Below are positions 31,367 through 34,460 of a DNA stretch of 34,460 bases, in pieces. Both the position numbers and the translations under genes were made by a program. Under the pieces are notes generated by a model, which was given only the letters and a program-made list of their open reading frames with translations, was not told where the DNA came from and searched no databases. Source of the DNA: Xenophilus sp. AP218F (lineage in GTDB: Bacteria > Pseudomonadota > Gammaproteobacteria > Burkholderiales > Chromobacteriaceae); assembly GCA_002213445.1 (NCBI GenBank), contig NJIE01000013.1, positions 1 through 34,460 of the forward strand, given 5' to 3'. Numbering within the stretch: position 1 is the stretch's first letter; each line of letters opens with the position of its first letter.

Positions 31367-31582
31367 TCAGCCTTTATCTTGAGGAAGGGGCTGGTGACAG
31401 CAAGGACAGAGCGGGCGTTTAAGTTTGGCGAGCGCCCGACTGATAGTAGATTCTGTGATGCCTAGTTCTTTTGCCGCTGCATAGGCACTGAATCCATCAA
31501 CAAGAACCCGGCGTGCAGCATCGACACTGGTGCCCTTAAGGTTGTGTTGTTTGACTAAGGTATTGAATTCGGATGTATTCAT
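31367..31582 (-). CDS. TrfB/KorA-like small regulator with cysteine-rich tail
   Basis: A 71-residue protein. MNTSEFNTLVKQHNLKGTSV then DAARRVLVDGFSAYAAAKEL and GITESTISRALAKLKRP closely follow the KorA/TrfB pattern: N-terminal helix, RxVLVDG, then the helix-turn-helix with A..LGIT.STISRA. The tail CPCCHQPLP carries three cysteines and a histidine, a possible zinc knuckle that is unusual for this family. The gene shares VLVDG and the same fold with the product of 27185-27658, but has only the DNA-binding part. No good ribosome binding site precedes the ATG. A repressor role at plasmid promoters is inferred. Confidence 0.7.
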   Translation of the reverse strand: MNTSEFNTLVKQHNLKGTSVDAARRVLVDGFSAYAAAKELGITESTISRALAKLKRPLCPCCHQPLPQDKG

Positions 31583-31619
31583 AGGTAAGAGGTGCCCCGG
31601 TTTCCCAGGGCGAATGAAG

Positions 31620-31898
31620 TTAGGCTTTTACCATCCACTTTTCCCCATTTTGCCAGAGAGTCACGGCAAGGCCGCGGTCGACGAATACTTTGGCCAGGTT
31701 GATAGCCTCTAGCTGGCTGCTGCATTCGTGTAGTTCAAATGCCCCAAGAATGGCAGATAAAATCATGGCCAATTTCTGCAGAGCCCCCCCTACGGCTTGA
31801 GTCACGCACTCGGAAATGCCAGTAAAGGGAAGGCCGACTTGCGTGGCTTTCCAGAGCGGGGGAATTGTTTGATTCGTGGTAATATACGTTGTAGCCAT
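31620..31898 (-). CDS. Hypothetical 92-residue protein
   Basis: Not recognised. The start at 31898 is chosen for TAGGAGTCGTATC before the ATG; the longer frame to 32003 would run through a hairpin. The product begins MATTYITTNQTIPPLWKATQ, has a helical middle (VTQAVGGALQKLAMILSAIL then GAFELHECSSQLEAINLAKV) and ends FVDRGLAVTLWQNGEKWMVK, suggesting a small alpha/beta fold. It lies 37 bases before the TrfB-like gene and is probably co-transcribed with it. Confidence 0.6.
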   Translation of the reverse strand: MATTYITTNQTIPPLWKATQVGLPFTGISECVTQAVGGALQKLAMILSAILGAFELHECSSQLEAINLAKVFVDRGLAVTLWQNGEKWMVKA

Positions 31899-31929
31899 GA
31901 TACGACTCCTAGTCAGTCGGTTTTGGTTA

Positions 31930-31965
31930 GAAGCCCGCTTTACGGTTGCCGCCGTAGCGGGCTTC
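31930..31965 (-). promoter_or_regulatory. Long hairpin in the leader of the 92-residue gene
   Basis: GAAGCCCGCT (31930-31939) pairs perfectly with AGCGGGCTTC (31956-31965), and inside it ACGG pairs with CCGT. It lies about 30 bases upstream of the leftward start at 31898 and has no T-run, so it is more likely a leader structure or protein site than a terminator. Confidence 0.5.
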
Positions 31966-32207
31966 GCACTGTGGGGCTCACAGATGTCCCCCCCACTTTT
32001 CATATCCTACATGCTTGCACAGAAATATGCAAGTATGTTTGTCACTTTTGGTCTGATGTCAATCTGTGCGCCCTCTAGCACAAGAATTCGCCTACAGCTG
32101 AGCCGGAGTTCACTCGTTTCACCGTGTTTTTCAAGATAAGCCGGCTATGCGTGGTTTTCTTATGCATCTAATCATTTCTGCAGGCTGCTTCGTCTTCTCT
32201 CCTGTCC

Positions 32208-32250
32208 CAGGATAGTTGACTCGAAACGACACGTAAGAGGACTCGTTTCG
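32208..32250 (-). other. oriT-like site: inverted repeat plus CTATCCTG
   Basis: Read leftward, the arms CGAAACGA (32250-32243) and TCGTTTCG (32229-32222), 13 bases apart, are followed six bases later by CTATCCTG (32215-32208). An inverted repeat next to a YATCCTG nick motif is the layout of IncP and IncI transfer origins, with nicking after the last G. No relaxase gene is in the window to support it. The rest of 31966-32207 shows nothing else. Confidence 0.4.
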
Positions 32251-32267
32251 CATCAATCTTATTTGAG

Positions 32268-32296
32268 TTGACTATAATTCAGAACGAGTATACTAT
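32268..32296 (+). promoter_or_regulatory. Promoter of the SSB-like gene
   Basis: TTGACT and TACTAT are 17 bases apart, with ACGAG beside the -10 element, almost the same as the promoter of the par operon at 27069-27097. The gene starts 30 bases after the -10. Confidence 0.7.
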
Positions 32297-32325
32297 TGTT
32301 ATGGTAAACGCAACTGGAGAGCGAC

Positions 32326-32700
32326 ATGGCCTTTGACGGCGCAACTACGGTGGTTGGTCCGGCATATGTGTCTGAGGTAAAGATATCTGCCCAACAGAGA
32401 CCTTATGCCTTTGTGGATGTTTACTTTGAAGAGGGGCGTAAGTCGGAGAATTTCCGCCGTATCGGATTGGTGGTTTTTGGTGACGAAGCCAAAAAACTGG
32501 CCGAATACGCTGCCCAGTTCGGTGGCAAATGCATGATTAACTTGATCGGCTACATCACGACGCGTCCCTATAAATCTAAGGGAGTAGACGAGAAGGTCAG
32601 CACTGGGCTTGAGGTCACGGTTCTATCGGCAGGGAGTATGACTGGCGATGAGTTCATGGTGCTGCAAGACACCAAATATGTTGCATTCCGTGCTAGCTGA
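32326..32700 (+). CDS. SSB-like OB-fold protein
   Basis: A 124-residue protein. The order of elements fits a single-stranded DNA-binding OB-fold: a first strand pair (TVVGPAYVSEVKISAQQRPY then AFVDVYFEEG), then RRIGLVVFGDEAKKLAEYAA in the place of the SSB 'W.xVVxFGKxAExxxxYL' motif. QFGGKCMINLIGYITTRPYK follows as 'KGxxVxVxGxLxxRxY', and a last strand STGLEVTVLSAGS. It lacks the acidic SSB tip at the C-terminus, so it may be a specialised plasmid SSB. GGAGAGCGAC gives a good start. Conjugative plasmids often carry ssb near oriT. Confidence 0.6.
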   Translation: MAFDGATTVVGPAYVSEVKISAQQRPYAFVDVYFEEGRKSENFRRIGLVVFGDEAKKLAEYAAQFGGKCMINLIGYITTRPYKSKGVDEKVSTGLEVTVLSAGSMTGDEFMVLQDTKYVAFRAS

Positions 32701-32714
32701 TTAGGCCTTCAACC

Positions 32715-33131
32715 ATGTGCACAACGCTTTGCAATTGGGTGCCTACACCAGTTCTGTCGATGCTTGAGAGGTATGCATTAGCTTGTCAGCCATCTTGGAT
32801 TGATGTGTCTGATCAAGCTAGGCGCATGGAAGGTTGGATTAACCATTCTGTCCATCTGTCACGCGCAGTCTACCTGTCCTGCGTAGGACAAGTTCCCGAG
32901 AGAATTACTCAAATCGAATTTTCAGATGCCCGGCGGTTAGCTAGTTTGCTGTCTACTATCGCCAAAGTGGCGCATCACCGAAGAGAAGGGGGCGCTCCTG
33001 CTTTGTTCCAGGTATATCGATTGCCCATGGCCTACGAGGCAGGAGATCGGCCGCGGACGTTGTGGTTGTCGCTGACGCTGAAGTATTTAGCGGTCGGCGA
33101 GAGTGAATTGGTTATCGACATCGCCAAGTGA
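32715..33131 (+). CDS. Hypothetical protein upstream of the RES-antitoxin fusion
   Basis: Not recognised. Up to 138 residues from the ATG at 32715; a start at 32760 (MLERYALACQPSWIDVSDQA) is also possible, and neither has a clear ribosome binding site. The sequence is mixed alpha/beta (SRAVYLSCVGQVPERITQIE, then TLWLSLTLKYLAVGESELVI) without membrane segments. It lies 14 bases after the SSB-like gene and 74 bases before the RES fusion, probably in one transcript from the 32268 promoter. Its place before a RES gene is where a separate antitoxin normally stands, but it has no Xre/MbcA features. Confidence 0.55.
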   Translation: MCTTLCNWVPTPVLSMLERYALACQPSWIDVSDQARRMEGWINHSVHLSRAVYLSCVGQVPERITQIEFSDARRLASLLSTIAKVAHHRREGGAPALFQVYRLPMAYEAGDRPRTLWLSLTLKYLAVGESELVIDIAK

Positions 33132-33205
33132 GGCCAATCAACCAGGTCATAGATGGCACCAAGGTTGCCTATTTTTAGCTTAGGGTTTGTCCAAAGGGAG
33201 GCAAG

Positions 33206-34132
33206 GTGAGGTATTCGACTTTTTACCGGGTCGCACAAGGAACAAACGGTTTGGACTTGAGCGGCTCTGCCGCGGAGCAGTACGGTGGGCGGTTTAATCC
33301 AGCCGGTACCCCGGCGATCTATGCATCTTCGTCTATCGCGTTGGCCATCCTGGAGGTCATGGTTCAATCCCATGGTATCCGCCCGCTTGCTTGCCGTGTG
33401 ATGGCGCTACAGGTACCCAGCACTGGTTTGCCGCGTCTACAAGCCAAGGATCTGCCACTGGGCTGGAATAGCCGACATGATCAAAGTGTGGCCCAAAATG
33501 TCGCACACAGGCACTTGTTTGCGAACGGCTTGTGGGGACTTCGCATTCCATCGGTCGTAATACCGGAAGAATTTAACCTTGTTCTTAACCCCCGGCACCC
33601 TCATATGCAGACGATATCTGTAGTGGAACTGCAGACATTTGATCCGGATCTGCTCACTGCTCCAAATAAGAGTGCGCAGATGGGGGCAGACCTGCCCTCT
33701 CGCCCCAAAGAGTGGACTGCAATGTTATCAAAGCAATTTGCCGTATATGCGGCACTTTCTCTTCCGCCAGACCAAAAAATTCTGGCTATTCGTCAAGGAT
33801 TCCCAGCAAAAGACCTTAGCCCGCTACTTGGTGAGTTGGAGATGAGCAAACGGCAGCTCTTATCTGTCCTGGGCTTATCTGAAAGACATGGAGCACGCTT
33901 ATTCGAATCGGAACGTCAGCTCAACGCAAATGCGAGCGAACGCTTATTACGTTTAGTGGAAGTTATGGTGCATGCGGAAGCTGTATTTGGCGATTCGAAG
34001 TCAGCCCGCAAGTGGCTGACCACTCAAAATTTGTCATTGTTCGCAAGGCCTGTAGATATGCTGGATACTGAATTTGGTACGAACCAAGTGCGACGGGCTC
34101 TCCTATCCATTGAGCACGGTTTGCCGCTCTAA
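33206..34132 (+). CDS. RES-domain toxin fused to Xre/MbcA/ParS-type antitoxin domain
   Basis: One uninterrupted 308-codon ORF with a GTG start preceded by AGGGAGG. Residues about 1-150 form a RES domain: YRVAQ, QYGGRFNPAGTPAIYASSSI with R29 and Y39, AILEVMV with E50, and GLRIPSVVIPEEFNLVLNPR with S116 and N124, the conserved R/Y/E/S set of NAD-degrading RES toxins (the family also includes MbcT). After a linker, residues about 195-308 match the antitoxin family: LSPLLGELEMSKRQLLSVLG, SERLLRLVEVMVHAEAVFGD, ARKWLTTQNLSLFARPVDML, DTEFGTNQVRRALLSIEHG. The two are normally separate genes with the antitoxin first. In-frame ATGs at 33680 and 33722 could give free antitoxin. A plasmid-maintenance role is inferred. 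Confidence 0.85.
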   Translation: MRYSTFYRVAQGTNGLDLSGSAAEQYGGRFNPAGTPAIYASSSIALAILEVMVQSHGIRPLACRVMALQVPSTGLPRLQAKDLPLGWNSRHDQSVAQNVAHRHLFANGLWGLRIPSVVIPEEFNLVLNPRHPHMQTISVVELQTFDPDLLTAPNKSAQMGADLPSRPKEWTAMLSKQFAVYAALSLPPDQKILAIRQGFPAKDLSPLLGELEMSKRQLLSVLGLSERHGARLFESERQLNANASERLLRLVEVMVHAEAVFGDSKSARKWLTTQNLSLFARPVDMLDTEFGTNQVRRALLSIEHGLPL

Positions 34133-34161
34133 ATACACAGAAGTCTGTTGGAAAGAACCAA

Positions 34162-34191
34162 GAATACCCGCCGTGAGGCGGGTATTCATTT
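34162..34191 (+). terminator. Rho-independent terminator after the RES fusion
   Basis: GAATACCCGCC, GTGA, GGCGGGTATTC is a perfect 11-bp stem with a four-base loop, followed by ATTTT, 30 bases after the stop codon. Confidence 0.85.
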
Positions 34192-34218
34192 TGCTGGATG
34201 TTTGAATGTGACAGAGCT

Positions 34219-34460
34219 AGGCGGTCCAGGCAACCCAGCATCGAGGTTGACGCCGGCGGCGCCAGTCAGCAGATCCTGGACGCGCTCGCGGCGGTCACTC
34301 CGACGGCCAGCTGCTGGCGAGCGGGCATCGGCCATGGCGAGCTGGTCCAGGCAGGCCTGGCGGCTAGCCGCCGTGGTTCACCACCATGGCACGGCCGGCG
34401 CCGGCGGCGCTGGCCAACAGATCCACGAGGCGCCCGCCGCGGTCATTCCGACGGCTAGCT
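34219..34460. repeat. GC-rich modular repeat block C, cut by the window end
   Basis: The block starts with CCAGCATCGAGGTTGACGCC, a module of block B, then passes into GATCCTGGACGCGC, ACTCCGACGGCCAGCTGCTG and the GAGCTGGTCCAGGCAGGCCT unit of block A. The window ends within a unit. No gene is supported. Confidence 0.85.

Noticed and set aside
32715-33131. Separate antitoxin for the RES gene
   Set aside because: The sequence shows none of the Xre/MbcA/ParS features, which are instead present in the C-terminal half of the RES protein itself.

Overview
The window looks like one segment of a conjugative plasmid from a GC-rich proteobacterium, most likely a betaproteobacterium. The reasons are a high-GC coding style, an IncP-type control cassette (KorA/TrfB-like regulator overlapping a ParA/IncC-like ATPase, then a KorB-like ParB), a KfrA coiled-coil protein, and an I-type (type IVB, Dot/Icm-related) conjugation apparatus. 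No rRNA, tRNA or CRISPR is visible. No replication initiator, relaxase or coupling protein is present either, so the replicon continues outside the window. Both ends of the window lie in the same GC-rich repeat family, which suggests a contig broken, or a circle closed, within repeats.

Layout. 1-500: GC-rich modular repeats (block A). 560-1620: AT-rich island with an orphan XRE regulator and a membrane protein; its inner edge cuts a phospholipase-D-type nuclease remnant. 1756-4494: kfrA operon and small ORFs, mostly leftward. 4540-4690: a possible exonuclease relic. 5133-6875: leftward operon of small unknown genes around a CoiA-like nuclease. 6955-8978: divergent promoter/operator and rightward small genes, one encoding a PapB/TrfB-like HTH protein. 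9008-13790: accessory block with a tyrosine recombinase, umuD-umuC, a second CoiA-like protein and a GNAT-like membrane-anchored protein.

14132-26832 is one leftward operon, traM-N-O-P-Q-R-T-U-W-X-Y. Its genes are nearly all overlapping or a few bases apart and are driven by a good promoter at 26863-26890. It encodes the DotI, DotH, DotG, DotF, DotE, DotP, DotN, DotO and DotA equivalents plus TraW and TraX, that is, the core channel, the IcmB-type ATPase and inner-membrane parts. The DotB, DotC, DotD, DotL and DotM equivalents are absent here. Opposite it, 27185-29479 carries korA-like/parA/parB, ending in a strong terminator. Two copies of the 16-bp palindrome GTTTCGCACGCGAAAC, at 13975 and 31125, bracket the tra-par backbone and are good candidates for the ParB site (parS) or a plasmid operator.

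29480-31366 is a gene-free, highly structured stretch: two 169-bp direct repeats flank repeat block B, followed by a series of hairpins. 31367-34132 holds another TrfB-like regulator, a small unknown gene, an oriT-like inverted repeat with a CTATCCTG motif, an SSB-like OB-fold gene, an unknown gene, and the most striking gene of the window: one ORF in which a RES-domain toxin is fused to an Xre/MbcA/ParS-type antitoxin domain. Block C of the GC-rich repeats closes the window.
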